Assembly (NCBI GenBank): GCA_021234155.1
Contig: JAJEKV010000033.1
Coordinates: 13,399,614-13,463,613, forward strand
Direction of reading: 5' to 3'
Source of the DNA: Isoetes taiwanensis
Lineage: Eukaryota > Streptophyta > Lycopodiopsida > Isoetales > Isoetaceae
DNA length: 64,000 nucleotides
The position numbers and the translations under genes were made by a program. Of the stretch, positions 24,781 to 36,312 are shown in pieces; the first letter of the stretch is position 1, and every line of letters begins with the position of its first letter. The notes under the pieces are model-generated. The model saw only the letters and a program-made list of their open reading frames with translations. It ran no database searches and was not told the DNA's origin.

Positions 24781-26119
24781 ATGTAAGATTTATAGTATTA
24801 TAAGGTTGAAGCTGTGCATAACAATTGATGCATGATGACAGATTGGTACAGCAACGCCGTAGCAGCAGACACATCAAGGGTTTGTGCGGGTTCAAGGAAA
24901 ACATTGCATAAAAGAGAAGGAATTTTAGTAGGAAGTAACAGTAGACTTATCTGGGAGCAATCGAATGACATCGATTGGATTATATCTGGGAGCAAAATTT
25001 CAGAATTATAGAGTGGGCATCGCTTCTTATATATGTGAATGCCGGATCAAGCTGTCCACCGCCATAATTTCAAACTTTTGTGAAACCTATCTAACAAATA
25101 GTTCTTCACTTGGTTTGATGTTCTTGCGTGCAGCTTTACAGGCATTTCTAACAAAGCATTTGCTCGAGAAGTTTTCAAAGCCAATATTTCTTAAGTATTT
25201 CTATCAGCTTTCTAAATTATTAAAAGGCTATATACTGAGGAACTTGCAGTGCACTGAGATTGCAAAGCACTTATTAGAATGGCTTGCCAACATAGCAAAT
25301 AGAGCCAAACTTGTAGTACATCAAACTCTAGCATCAATGGCATATATGAATTGTAGAAGTTGAGAGCACGAATCTAACAATCTATGTAGAAAGAAAGCTA
25401 GAAAACAATGTCATCAAGAAAAAGTTTCGAACAAAAAAGATCGAAGTGGATGCCAACAAATAATATATTTACACCATTTAGCAAACAAACTTGAAGATAT
25501 GTTTCAAGAAAAAATACATACCTCCTTATATATTTTGAGGATTTATTATGTCTGAAATATTTTATAGCTTCCCAAGCAACATGTAGAACATAGTTGAAAT
25601 ATTTTATAGCTTCCCAAGCAACATGTAAAACTTAGTTAAGAAATGCTGAGGAGTATAATATAGTCATGATTTGCATATTACTTATCCATCTTCTTAGAAA
25701 GATAAGAGCTTTAGCAAATGCATTTATCATAGTAGGCCAAGATACAACAGTTATCTAAATCACAATGTTCAATGATACGAAGAGGTCATGCCTAATAAAT
25801 AAGAATGTCTTTAGATTCACCTCCAAAGCATGAGGGAAATGGAGAAGAGAAATGTTCACGGCGGCCTTGGCCACCGCGATAAATTTCTTGTAATAAATAA
25901 TTCTTGTTGAGGCATCATTTTGGGTGAATCTTATAAGGACAATTGATTGAGGCAATAATAAATAATTCTTGTTGAGGCGTCATTTTGAGTGAATCTTATC
26001 GTTTGATGGTATGAGATGACAAAATGTTGATTGTTGATGTGTCACAAGATTGATCAATACTCAAGAACTAGAATACACACTATCCACAAAGGTTGACATT
26101 AACAAAAGCTATTGGTCTT
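24781..26119. other. Intergenic sequence with small local duplications
   Basis: A 132-codon open frame at 24965-25363 begins MTSIGLYLGA and resembles nothing I recognise; I leave it unannotated. A segment of about 46 bp (GAAATATTTTATAGCTTCCC...) is repeated in tandem at about 25553-25636. A second short duplication (AATAATTCTTGTTGAGGC) occurs at about 25897 and 25960. Confidence 0.4.
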
Positions 26120-26579
26120 TATCAAGAGACGCGTAGAAGAGAAGCATTTCTATGCTTGCCTGTCGAGAAAAGTGACACCCGTCGGGTGTACATCTAGTGC
26201 CAAACTTGAGTGGATACCTAGCTAGTAGGAAAGTTCATAATAGTAGGACCTGACATGTCCATTTACAACATCTACAAGATAGCCATGATTAATCTGTTTA
26301 GGGTGGATTCCAGTGAGAGATTCTTGTCAGTGTATGTTAGAGTGGCACCCCTAATATTTTATCTTAAAATAGACTTTCACGATTCAATTCTATTCTATTT
26401 TGTCAGTAAGCTTAGGTATGCATGCAAACATGCGTAAAAGTCAAGAATGGTGACTAAAAACAACATGGTGAGTTTGAAAAGATTTGTAAAAGGAAAGGCC
26501 TCTTACATGCACTATGCACTGGATTAAACTGTCACCAAGGAAAAAAATCACCATACCTAAATTTAACGTATAAGGGCTA
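26120..26579 (+). repeat. Duplicated segment, empty-site copy
   Basis: Near-identical to 247-636 joined to 10761-10836, same orientation. At 26502-26506 a single TACAT stands where the other copy has the entire retrotransposon between two TACATs. This confirms the ends and target duplication of the Ty3/gypsy element and shows that the segment was duplicated independently of the insertion. Confidence 0.92.
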
Positions 26580-27666
26580 GGTCGCCCTACAACTACACGA
26601 GCGTGCAAAGCGAAGAGACCAAGCTAAAGAGACCAAGCTAAGTGGAAACTGAATGGTGTGGTTGGGACATGCAATTGTGGAATGGAATAGTTTTTTATCA
26701 TCCACGGAGACCAATCAACCTATGGGATAAGATAGATATGTAGATATTATTTTAATATCTATGGAGGCCACAACTGACCATGGGATGGATCTACACACAG
26801 TGCAACTCTGGGTTGTCTCAAACTCGAGACATAATTGATCTAGAACTAGTGTGTTACCACTAGACCAAAAGGAGAACGCAAGTAACTCGACCAAGGACAT
26901 TAACTTAAAACAAAATCTAACCGAAGTTGTGATCCCAATTTGAAGCAAGGACACAAGTTCACAAATACATGTGAGGAAAAACTAGATAGACATAATTAGT
27001 AGACAAACATAATAGTAGATTAATGACCAGAGATGAGAAAGGAATAATTTAGTAGGTGGTGGTATTTTATATGAAGAATTTCACATGGCAAACAAGGATG
27101 GGGCCACAGTGTTGTGTAGCATATGGGGCCAAAGCATATAGGCTAGTGGACCACAAGGCCACAACATTATCGTTGGATCCCTGTTGGTCCACCTTGTGGT
27201 TGGAAAAAGAGAGCACCTAAAAAAAAGGCAGGTACCTTAAAAAGGGTCTCCTGAAAGCAACACATGTTGGAATGTGGTCCATGCACGTATGGAGTGGTTG
27301 TGATGTTGATAAACAACAGCACAGCGTTCTTCCCAATTCAATTCCTGACCAATCAATTGATCTAAAAGCCAACTGATATACAAATCTACAACTCCAAAAC
27401 AACCTGAACGTTCAAAGAGTACCTTGTTCTTGAAAATAGCACCAAGAATTGGCTACAAAGTTGTCCATTCTGCATTGAAAATCTGAAGAGAAATGAACGA
27501 TTTCTTCATAAAACAAATACAAGGAATATTAAGGGCACTACATAAAGCAGAAACGCGTAAGCCTTCAAAAAAGCAACACCCAACATAACACGCAAAGCAT
27601 TGAAGTTTTTCCCTCCGGCGGCTAAGGTGGGTATTTTGGCTATGATCTGCAGAATCTACCCAGAAT
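26580..27666. other. Intergenic sequence
   Basis: AT-rich. At 26679-26731 a short tract (GGAATGGAATAG then TTTTTTATCATCCACGGAGA) matches the 3' end and pentamer tail of the LINE at 58.8 kb, probably a very short truncated copy. The last few hundred bases form the 3' flank of the next gene. No other feature is supported. Confidence 0.4.
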
Positions 27667-29229
27667 TTACCACCACTGATGCACTAAAACTCCATTTCTT
27701 CGTAAGGATTGGAACAGATCCACACACTCCCCATAGGTCCGGCTGAATTTTTTGGTCCTCCCTGGAAAGGATTTTTGCCATCGATTATAGTGGCATTCTA
27801 AAAAAAGCTCGTCAATCAGACAAATGGCACCAGATTCAAAGAGCTTAGGTAGCAGTTGAAATTCCGTCCCTTCAATATCCATCTTCATAACCACAAAATC
27901 TGTCTTCTTCAAATTATTCATCATCCATTCAGACATGTCGAATCCTTGCACTTTAAGAAAACTGGGATCATCCGTACCCTGTTCTGCCCCATTTTCAATG
28001 ATTCTACCCATGCCTCCTTCTCCGGCGGGCTTCTCAGTTTCCTTGGAAGTTCCAAATACAAGTGTTTCATTCCGAATCCAAGCTGCATAAGGCAGCAGAG
28101 TTACACCCTTTTTGCCTTTGTAACCGTCTTCATAAGATCTGTCTGCTTCAATTGCATAGGTATGGAACTTTTGATCCTGTTTTGGGTATTGCTTCTTGAA
28201 CCATCCTGCTATGCTTGATCCATAATTTCTTGCCCCTACATCTATATAGATGTAGCGGTCGTGTTTCTCCTTTATATCAATCAAGGTGGGAATGTAAATT
28301 AGATTCTGCACATTTCTTTTCAGAGTTAACCACGGTTTCTTTGGTTCCTCAATTATAAGAGGCTCTGCCTTCTCAATCAGTGCTAATTTCTCTTTCGGCA
28401 CAGAGCAATTGCTGTAGGATTGCTCATCTTTTCCAAAAGCTTTTGCTAATGAAACTGCATCTTTTGAAGAAATTTTCTTTTTCATCACGATTTCGGTGTT
28501 GAGACCAAACGCATCTACTTGTCTGACATGAACCAGTTCTGAATTCTTAAACAGTGCAAGAAGCCCATCAAGACTGACCAAATCGTTTACAGAATACTTA
28601 TCTGTTCTTGCATTTAGGGCAACATGAAGGCACGCCACACCTCCACGCTTAAGAGTTCTTTCTATTTCTGACACAAAGAGGGCCGGAAACAGGGCATGAT
28701 CCAACACATTAGAAAACTCAAAATCAAAGGTTTCGTCCGCAAAAGGATGCCTGTGCATATCACCTTTGATAACTAGGGGCGGTGCCGAAACGAGATCAAT
28801 GCCTATAGCATCTTGAATGCCATTTTCTTTCAGGGCCATAACTTCTTGCCCCACTCTGGCTCCAATACACAGAGCTTTTCCTCCAGATTTCAACAAATTT
28901 TTCTTAGACAAATCCTGAAAGACGGCAGCAAATTTATCTACCTTTCTTCTCCAATCTCTAGTTGTCCAGAGCTTTCGCAGCTTGGAATTCATAGTCTTTT
29001 TGAGTTGAAGACGCACATATTCATCATAGGAACCAAAATTAGAGCGCGGATACACTCCAGACACAGTTAAATTCTGAAAAATCTTTCCCCCCTGGTTGCT
29101 ATAGAGTTTTGAATCATAAACCACATACAGAAATGGTAGAATAGTAAGTGCTACGGCCAAGGCAAAACTACGCACCAAAATGCTTCTGGCAGATAATCTT
29201 CTTGAAGAATGCAACTCCGGCGAGCCCAT
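27667..29229 (-). CDS. Membrane-anchored protein with methyltransferase-like and FkbM-like domains
   Basis: A single uninterrupted exon of 520 codons. The ATG at 29229 sits in a good plant context (CGCCATGG) and is the first in frame. Residues about 20-38 form one hydrophobic segment after a basic N-terminus, fitting a type II signal anchor and hence a Golgi/ER lumenal enzyme. Residues about 115-220 look like a class I SAM-methyltransferase fold: ALCIGARVGQEV (motif I-like), then GIDLV and FADETFDFEFSNVLDH. Residues about 325-500 carry a second module with YIDVGARNYGSS and KMDIEGTEF (451-454 DIEG), the FkbM signature found in O-methyltransferases. I cannot name the substrate. Plants have related Golgi proteins annotated only as SAM-dependent methyltransferases. 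The canonical GxGxG of motif I is weak (IGARVG), so activity of the first module is uncertain. No frameshift or stop is present; this is the cleanest gene in the window. Confidence 0.88.
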   Translation of the reverse strand: MGSPELHSSRRLSARSILVRSFALAVALTILPFLYVVYDSKLYSNQGGKIFQNLTVSGVYPRSNFGSYDEYVRLQLKKTMNSKLRKLWTTRDWRRKVDKFAAVFQDLSKKNLLKSGGKALCIGARVGQEVMALKENGIQDAIGIDLVSAPPLVIKGDMHRHPFADETFDFEFSNVLDHALFPALFVSEIERTLKRGGVACLHVALNARTDKYSVNDLVSLDGLLALFKNSELVHVRQVDAFGLNTEIVMKKKISSKDAVSLAKAFGKDEQSYSNCSVPKEKLALIEKAEPLIIEEPKKPWLTLKRNVQNLIYIPTLIDIKEKHDRYIYIDVGARNYGSSIAGWFKKQYPKQDQKFHTYAIEADRSYEDGYKGKKGVTLLPYAAWIRNETLVFGTSKETEKPAGEGGMGRIIENGAEQGTDDPSFLKVQGFDMSEWMMNNLKKTDFVVMKMDIEGTEFQLLPKLFESGAICLIDELFLECHYNRWQKSFPGRTKKFSRTYGECVDLFQSLRRNGVLVHQWW

Positions 29230-30750
29230 GGCGTGATTTAGAGAGCAAGAATTTCACTCTTGCGTTAAGGATTCTGGAAAATTTCAAGCAGATCTAATTG
29301 CAAGGAAGATTTAGCGAGTACAGAACCTGGCTGCGGTATGATTTCCACCCACCATAGCTCCGGCTGCGCGGTTAAAAGACTTTTCTGAAGAAGATAAAGG
29401 AAATGGATTAAGACCACGTTTCCATCGCCATTTTTAAGGCGCCATCCTCCTAGTCGTCTTCATCCGCCGGACTTCATAGCCGTTCCACTCTGTTTAGTTG
29501 GACTGTTAAACAAGAAATGGCTTGTGGTAGGGCATTAATTTTAGAGATAAAATATCGGTTTTGGATAATTAAAGTTCGCCAAATTTAGAACCCCGCCTCC
29601 GTCAAGTGTGTTGCCGTGTTTTTCCTTTTTTTTTTTCCTCCCTTTTCCGTTTTCTTTCCTTTTCTTTTTCATAAAATGTACCCTTCAGATTGTGGCATAC
29701 TCCACCAAAAGAAAAGTAAAAAAGAAAGAAAAAAAAGAAAATGAAATGTATTATAATGTTCAAAATATGATGCAAACAAAGCTGAGTTTCATAACTAAGG
29801 TATGGTCACCCCGTATCCCGACTTGCCCACATTAGCAATTTAGTGGCCCTAGCAGCCTCGTCCAACCCCCAGCACGACACATTTCTAGATTAACACAGTT
29901 CTTGAGGGAACCCTCAGTTATGAGGTTTCAGCAAACACCCAAATCTTTTGCTCAAACCTATATTTCTCTTCATCAATTTTACGTGATAGATGGTTGAAAG
30001 TAGGATTTTGAAATTTTGATTAATCAATTCCCCTTGTCAATTACAGAAAACTATTGAATTACAAACTAAGGGTTGGCTAGAACTTTCCACTTGCAATTTA
30101 TGGCACATTCTATCACTAAGTTTTTGTATTCTGTTATGGCTCATACATGTTACAAATATGGTCAAGTCTTCTGTAGGCTAGTGATTCTGGTTACCAAATC
30201 TTTCTTCTCGGAGTCACATTAATTATCAACCACCACAAACATACCAAGTTGTCAAGGTGGACTACAATATTTTTATCCCATCACCTTAGCATTATCTTCA
30301 TATTATAAGCTTTCCTTGGACCCCAAGCCTGGGCCGACTTTTTAGGACTTTATTTCTCCGCGTGGAGTTGCATATGCCATGTTGTATAGCTGCCCAGCAT
30401 GTGTTTTTTGCCCATAACTTATGGGTATTTGACCTTTTGGAAGCACTAATGGCTGAAAAGCACGTCATCTTGTTCATGATCATTGACATCAAGGTAGGCC
30501 ATTGCAAAAAGAAATCCAGTCAATCTCTTATAAAATTTCTTATTGCAATCTACCTCGAAAGAACACGAATCTCCCCTCTATAATGTATTGGCAAAGGTTT
30601 CGCAAAGAAAAAATTCAAAGACTTTTCAATGTACATCATTCAAGGACTAGCACATCACGTTTATATTAGTATACAAGTCTTTGTATTATGTAGGGCCTGT
30701 ACGAGTTAGGGACTGTACAAATCCAACTAGAAGCCAAATACAGAGATATA
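29230..30750. other. Upstream region of the methyltransferase-like gene and intergenic DNA
   Basis: 29230-29480 is the likely 5' UTR and promoter side of the minus-strand gene. T-rich and A-rich runs occur at 29620-29745. No coding signal is recognised up to the minisatellite. Confidence 0.4.
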
Positions 30751-30754
30751 GCTC

Positions 30755-31645
30755 TTAGATTCTCTTATATATATCCCTTAGATTCTCCAAGAATCTATAT
30801 AAGTTCCCATAGATTCTCTTAGATTTCCATAGATTCTCTTAAGATTCCCTAACATTCCCCTAGATTTCCAAAGATTATCCCATGATTCCTCTAGGTTCCC
30901 CAAGATTCTATAAAGATTCTCCTAGATTCTCCAAGATTCTATGAAGATTCTCTTAGATTCTCTAAGATTCCATTGAGATTCACTTAGATTCTCAAAAATT
31001 TTAGGAAGATTCCCCTAAATTCCCAAAGACTCTCTTGAGATTCGCTTAGATTCTCTGAGATTCTCAAAGATTCTCTTAGATTCTTAAAGTTCTACAAAGA
31101 TTCTTCTAGATTCTTAAGATTCTATGTATATTCCCCTAGATTTTACTAAGATTCCCCTAGATTCTCCAAGATTCCATCTAGATTCCCATAGATTCTCAAA
31201 TATTTTATGAAGATTCCTTTAGTCCCCTAGATTCCTCAAGATTCCTTTAGATTGTCCAAGATTCTATGAAGATTCTCCTAGATTCTTCTAGATTATCTAA
31301 ATTCTCAAAGATTTTAGGAATATTCCCCTAAATTCCCAAAGGATCACTTGAGATTCATATAGATTCTCTTGAGATTCCTCTAGCCCCCTTAGATTCTATA
31401 AAGATTCCCCTAGACTCCCCAAGATTCCTTCAAGATTCCTCTAGGTTCTTAAAGATTTTATCAAGATTCCCTTAGATTCCCTTACATTCTCAAAGTTGTC
31501 TCTTGAGATTCCCATAGATTCTCTAAGATTCTCATGATAATCCTCTGGATTCTCTAAGATCCTATGAAGATTCTCCTAGATTCCCTCAACTTACCATAGA
31601 TTCCTTGAAACGCGAAGATTCTAAGAAGATTCTTAGTATTCGATC
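30755..31645. repeat. Degenerate AGATTC minisatellite
   Basis: About 0.9 kb built from variants of AGATTCTCTTAGATTCTCCA. The core AGATTC recurs every 10-20 bases with insertions and substitutions, so copies are diverged and the period is irregular. Open frames are short. It ends in AAGATTCTAAGAAGATTCTTAG and then ordinary sequence. Confidence 0.9.
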
Positions 31646-34256
31646 ACATTGGCTCCAACTGTGACAAAATAGTGCCAAAGCACCACTCATTGGAAAGTTC
31701 TCAACGAGAGGAATCCAACGGCATAGGTCCCACCCTCATCCGACCTCTCTACTGCAAGCTATGTGCATTTGAAGTCGATTAAATAGAAGGAAGCTTCCTA
31801 AAAAGTCTATTCATAAATACTTTGCCACCTCACTACTTTTCTTTATTAATGAGGATGCCACCTCACCTCCTTTAAAAAAAAAACTAATTTAATAATTAAA
31901 AAGTTAATGGCTATGATTTATTCTCACCTTTTAATCTAACGGTTGAGATCTGCTACACCAAATTCACTTTTAGGCACCTTCCTTGCACCTTCCTCACAAA
32001 AATCAAGGGCCAAGATTTATCCTCCCCTTTCGATCCAACGGTCCAGAAATATGGAGCATGCTCCATGCATGCCCCCATGGATATCCAATGGCTGTAAGTG
32101 TGCCACCTCACCATATTTCAAACAAATTGTCAGGATCGATTTGAATATATCAACAATCTATTCCATGGGGGCATCCAAAGTAATTTTATAAATATAATGA
32201 TATAATATACAAGAATTTAGCGCTGGCGGAGCTAGCGCCTTGTGCACACTTCGCAGTTGGTAGTTATTAAAGATGAAGCAATATTCCCTTTGAGACGCCA
32301 ATATTGCAAGCGTGCAATTGAAGAGGTCATAATCTTTCATTTCTATAGGGTGTGTTAACCTATTGCAAAGTATAAGTCTTACTCGTGGTACATATAATCT
32401 TTCTTATATGATGTATCTATTGCCATGACCCATACATGCATCATGTAAACCCATACGTGGGTGTAAATGGTGAATTATGGCTTAGTGAAACATTAACTGT
32501 AACAACACGAACATGTGCGTTTCAATTGGATATGTTTCAAACATTGATGCTTTGGTGACGCATTTGAGGGGTTTATGGAGTTATGTTTAACTTGGGGTTG
32601 GGTTCTACTCCAAATATGTACCCACTGGATGATCAATCATTTCACATTTATATTTTGCAAATGTGCAATATACTGATGGCTATTTCATGGGCTTCTTAGT
32701 AAAAACAATGTGTTGCTTTTCTTGCAATAGTTAACTGCTTAAAAAAGTGGATTGTTCAACAAACTTACTTGTGGTTGTCTCTATATCTAAAGAGTTCTGA
32801 AGGTTTTGTTTTAATTAGTGCACCAGTTGTGCAACATGTGCTTGATGCAACATGTGTTTGATACTCAAGATATTGAAGGCGTGTAGTGGGAATACTTGGA
32901 CATTACATAGTAAATAAACCCGAAGCATGATGGGTGGATGACCAAACAGATGCCGCTACAGGCACCAACTATAATTGTACACTTGCAGCATTTTTTAGGT
33001 GTCAATCTATGCATAATTTTTGCAAAGATTATGCAGGGGATTTATTGGGTTGTTTCTTGATTTGGGTCCTATAGAGTTGAAATTGTGCGATTTTTTAATG
33101 TGGATTCTTCCCTAGAATTCAAAATTGATAGCAAATTTAGCTGACCAGAATTGATCATGCCAGTTTTCTAAACCAATTTCTTGGATGTAGTGCAGGCCCT
33201 GACACAATACTTCAAACTATTTTTACATTATGCTAATCTGCATTAAAGACTGGTTGAATAGCTCTGCCATAGCTCTCTATGCAAGATTTAATGTGAATCC
33301 GAGTCGGAAATTAGGGCTGACCATGTTGGAGTAGTTGCTGACAAAAATACGGAGAATAGATCACCAAGTTAAAAATCTTTCCGATCTTGTTTTGTTTGTT
33401 TTATTTAATCACTTGAGTGAGCTTGTTGGACAATGCCCGAAGGGCAAATTCGGTATTTTGAATCTTTGGAGGGCCATCGTGGGAAATTCAGGAACATGCA
33501 CTAGCAGCAATTTGACTAACAAACCCATCTTTGAAATCTAGCAATTGGGTTAGAAAATCCTGTTTCAAAGTTCTGAAGGCTACTGGGTCAGATGCTGGAG
33601 CTTTGAATTGGTGGAAAATTCTAATCTAACCTCAATACTTCTGGTGCTATATAATATGGACTTCCAACTATTTCACAATGGTTTAGGCTTGGCTTCCTGT
33701 ACATCTGCAACAGATAAACGGACACAAAGTTCTATATTCTTCAACAATGCTAAAAGCTATTAAATGAGTTTAGAAACTAAATGAGCTTCATTGAAGCTCG
33801 TTATTGCTTGGACTACCATGCTACACTTTAGATGCAATGACCTTGACTGCATGATCTCTAATATTGCAACATGTAAGAATATTGGGGGTTTATAATCTGC
33901 AATGTTTGCACAGTTTGCTAAGTCGGTCACAATTATGACTACTTATAAAAGACATCAAGATTGGAAAAACAGAGACAGCACATTCTAGACAGGCGACAAA
34001 AAGCCAAATGGGAACAAAAGAGTGCCCTGAATGTTCGGCTGCCCAAATTTTAGAGTCTGGATCTCATTGTGTTCTCAATATCCATAAGACATTGAAATGA
34101 GTCTTTTGTTGATGGTTGGATTCAATTAAATGCAGATGGGTTCAATTGAATGCAAGCCCGAACTTGGTGAGCCACACTGTATGCAAGTACTGTTGTAATG
34201 TTCACAATCACAATGCAAATGATGAATAATACAATTTGAAAGGAGGCTGGTAGCAT
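31646..34256. other. Intergenic sequence
   Basis: AT-rich with no open frame over about 95 codons. Short phrases such as GATCCAACGGTCC and ATCTAACGGTTGAGATC, common in dispersed plant repeats, occur at 31930-32050. The final part (below 34256) would hold the 3' UTR of the phytol/farnesol kinase gene. Confidence 0.4.
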
Positions 34257-36100
34257 TTATATGCAGTGTATACGGCCCAATGTGCATTTCAAGCCTATGA
34301 TAAAGGCATAAAGGAGTTGCTGAAACATTAACAAAGTAAATTAAGCTACAACATAGATGGAACATAAGCACAATTGGACTATCTTGCATCAGGGAATGAG
34401 GATGGAACTTCACATCATCACTGAAACAGGAACCAGTATATTGTCATCGAACTTACTCGTAGTTGGAAGAGACTCCAGAACAGTAGCAAGAAAAGAAATA
34501 AGAGCAACGTGCATAGAAGAGTGTTCCATGTCAAAATGGTAGAATCCCAATGAAGAATAATAATACAACAATCTGGAAAAAAAAAGGGATCAAATATGAG
34601 AAGTATATAATAGCGATAAATAGGTTCTTTATAGAGCTTAGAAGAAAAAGAAATAAGAATGAAATAACTTTCGAGCCCATAAAAATCTTCACTTAGGTGT
34701 AAAGCAAATAAAGTCCTTTCCAAAGTAGATACATTGGACTAGGGAAACAATTATCTGTAAGAGATTATCAGAGCGTTTATCTTGTGTAACACATTTGTTC
34801 TTCCTGCAGCTAAGAATGTTAAAGCAAGCTTTCAATTCCTTAACACACTGCCCCTCAAGTTTATAGTGATCCAACGGCTCAGATCAATCTTGATCAGTGT
34901 GTTACTGGAGCTATAACACACTGCTACTCCATAACACCCTAGGATGTTATGAAATGGACGGATCCAGATCGATTTTGATAATGATCGGATGGCCCAAAAC
35001 TCTCGGGGCAGTGTGTTAAGGGCGATAACGCCCTGGCCCTCGGGTGTTACTTCAAAAAAAAATTTCGGGCCATCAAAATGGCTCGGGCGTGCGCTACGCG
35101 CACACCCTCGCCATTTTGATGGCCCTCAAATTTTTTTTTCAGTAACACCCTCGGCCCAGGGCGTTATCTACTCCATAACTAACCCGATTGTTATGATGAA
35201 TCCACCCACCGCCCAACTTTTGTTTGCACTGTACTGCAATTTTATGGCTCCAAACCTTCTCCCAACTATGTCAGCCAGACCTGCAAAATGGTTGTTAATT
35301 AATATCATAAAATAAATCAAATTAAAGGACATCGTGCATGCTTTCATACCATCTCCACCGCACATGATTCCCAAGGCTATCATTGGTATTGGGGATTCCC
35401 GCCAAAAATAGATAGTAGCAAAAAACAACACTGAAACATAATATAATGGCCCACAAAGCAATTCCCTTGAAGTAAATCCCAATGACAGTTCTAGTTAATG
35501 ATACTTCTAGTTGATGAGGAAATAAAATTGAAAGCAATTACTTTGGGTCCCCATGCCTGCTGACTGACTTTACAACACCTTCATCCTTATTTATCTCAAA
35601 TCCCAACATTAGCAGACGAATCCCATTTGACATAGGGATTAATGCTGCAAAATAACGAGAATACTCCGAACCACTACAATAATTTTCCAGGTTCAACATA
35701 TGTTAAGCAAAGTATCATCTACAAACAAATTACAGAGAATAGAAGAGCATCTGTAAAAGGGCCAACAGAGAACATAGAATAATTCACTGGAGATGTAAAC
35801 CATTTTGCGGCTTACCTTCTGAAAATTTTAGCCTTTCAACCTAAGATTCAAAGACCATATCTTGTGCACATTAAAGACATCTCATACCTGTTCAATAAAA
35901 TTGTTCTGGGTGAGATAGTCGAATAACTTCACCCATAAACGAGCTGCCAGCAAAATCACTGCAGATACTCCTATGTCATGTAACAGGTTATTTCCAACGA
36001 ATCCAGCCTCACCATATAATGCATGTGCCCCCAGGTAACGGACTCGGTTCAATCGCTTGTTTTTAAAAGTGTCCCTTCTCACAGCATTATGCCATTTCAT
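34257..36100 (-). CDS. Phytol/farnesol kinase family protein, seven-exon model
   Basis: Members (plant VTE5 and FOLK) phosphorylate phytol or farnesol with CTP or ATP in chloroplast or ER membranes, salvaging phytol for tocopherol synthesis. Proposed exons: 36100-35888, 35818-35751, 35673-35542, 35465-35350, 35280-35184, 34572-34422, 34319-34257, total 840 nt or 279 residues, close to the roughly 300 usual. Family blocks seen: SRKMVYISSELFYVLCWPFY, GDPKELLCGPLYYVSVLFF, FWRESPIPMIALGIMCGGDG, LADIVGRRFGA and LLYYYSSLGFY. Introns have GT/AG ends except the second, whose donor reads AG|AT where phase and family alignment demand the junction. The ATG at 36100 is the first after an in-frame stop, but a possible acceptor (TTCACAG at about 36118) leaves room for an upstream exon with a targeting peptide. 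Whether phytol or farnesol is the substrate cannot be told. Confidence 0.85.
34838..35021. mobile_element. MITE-like element in an intron of the phytol/farnesol kinase gene
   Basis: Terminal inverted repeats: CCTTAACACACTGCCCCTC at 34838-34856 and its near-complement TCGGGGCAGTGTGTTAAGG at 35003-35021. It encodes nothing and is 184 bp long. It lies in the intron between exons 35280-35184 and 34572-34422, and abuts the foldback at 35024. Superfamily not assigned; no clear target duplication. Confidence 0.65.
35024..35168. repeat. 145-bp foldback palindrome in the same intron
   Basis: GATAACGCCCTGG at 35024 is complementary to CCAGGGCGTTATC ending at 35168, and the arms continue through a GGCCATCAAAATGGC-containing stretch to a central GTGCGCTACGCGCAC. 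Almost the whole segment can fold on itself. It starts only 16 bp inside the intron from the exon end at 35184, so it could affect splicing. Confidence 0.85.
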
Positions 36101-36312
36101 TTTAGTAAAATTTGGCCTGTGAACAATATTTCACAGAATATCAAAGCTGCAGCGGCAAGCGAGGACGAAGTAGAAGAAAGGGGAAAAATCAAATTAGTAC
36201 AATACATAGTAGAAAGGAGCTCCAGAATAAAGAGAAATTGGATCGGATCTCTTTCTGACCAAAACCATTCGCAGAGTTTGATTTTTTCCATTAACATGCA
36301 CTTTGATGTAAC

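Noticed and set aside
24965-25363. 132-codon open frame with a helical look
   Set aside because: No motif or homologous family recognised, no neighbouring exon support; could be chance in AT-rich DNA.
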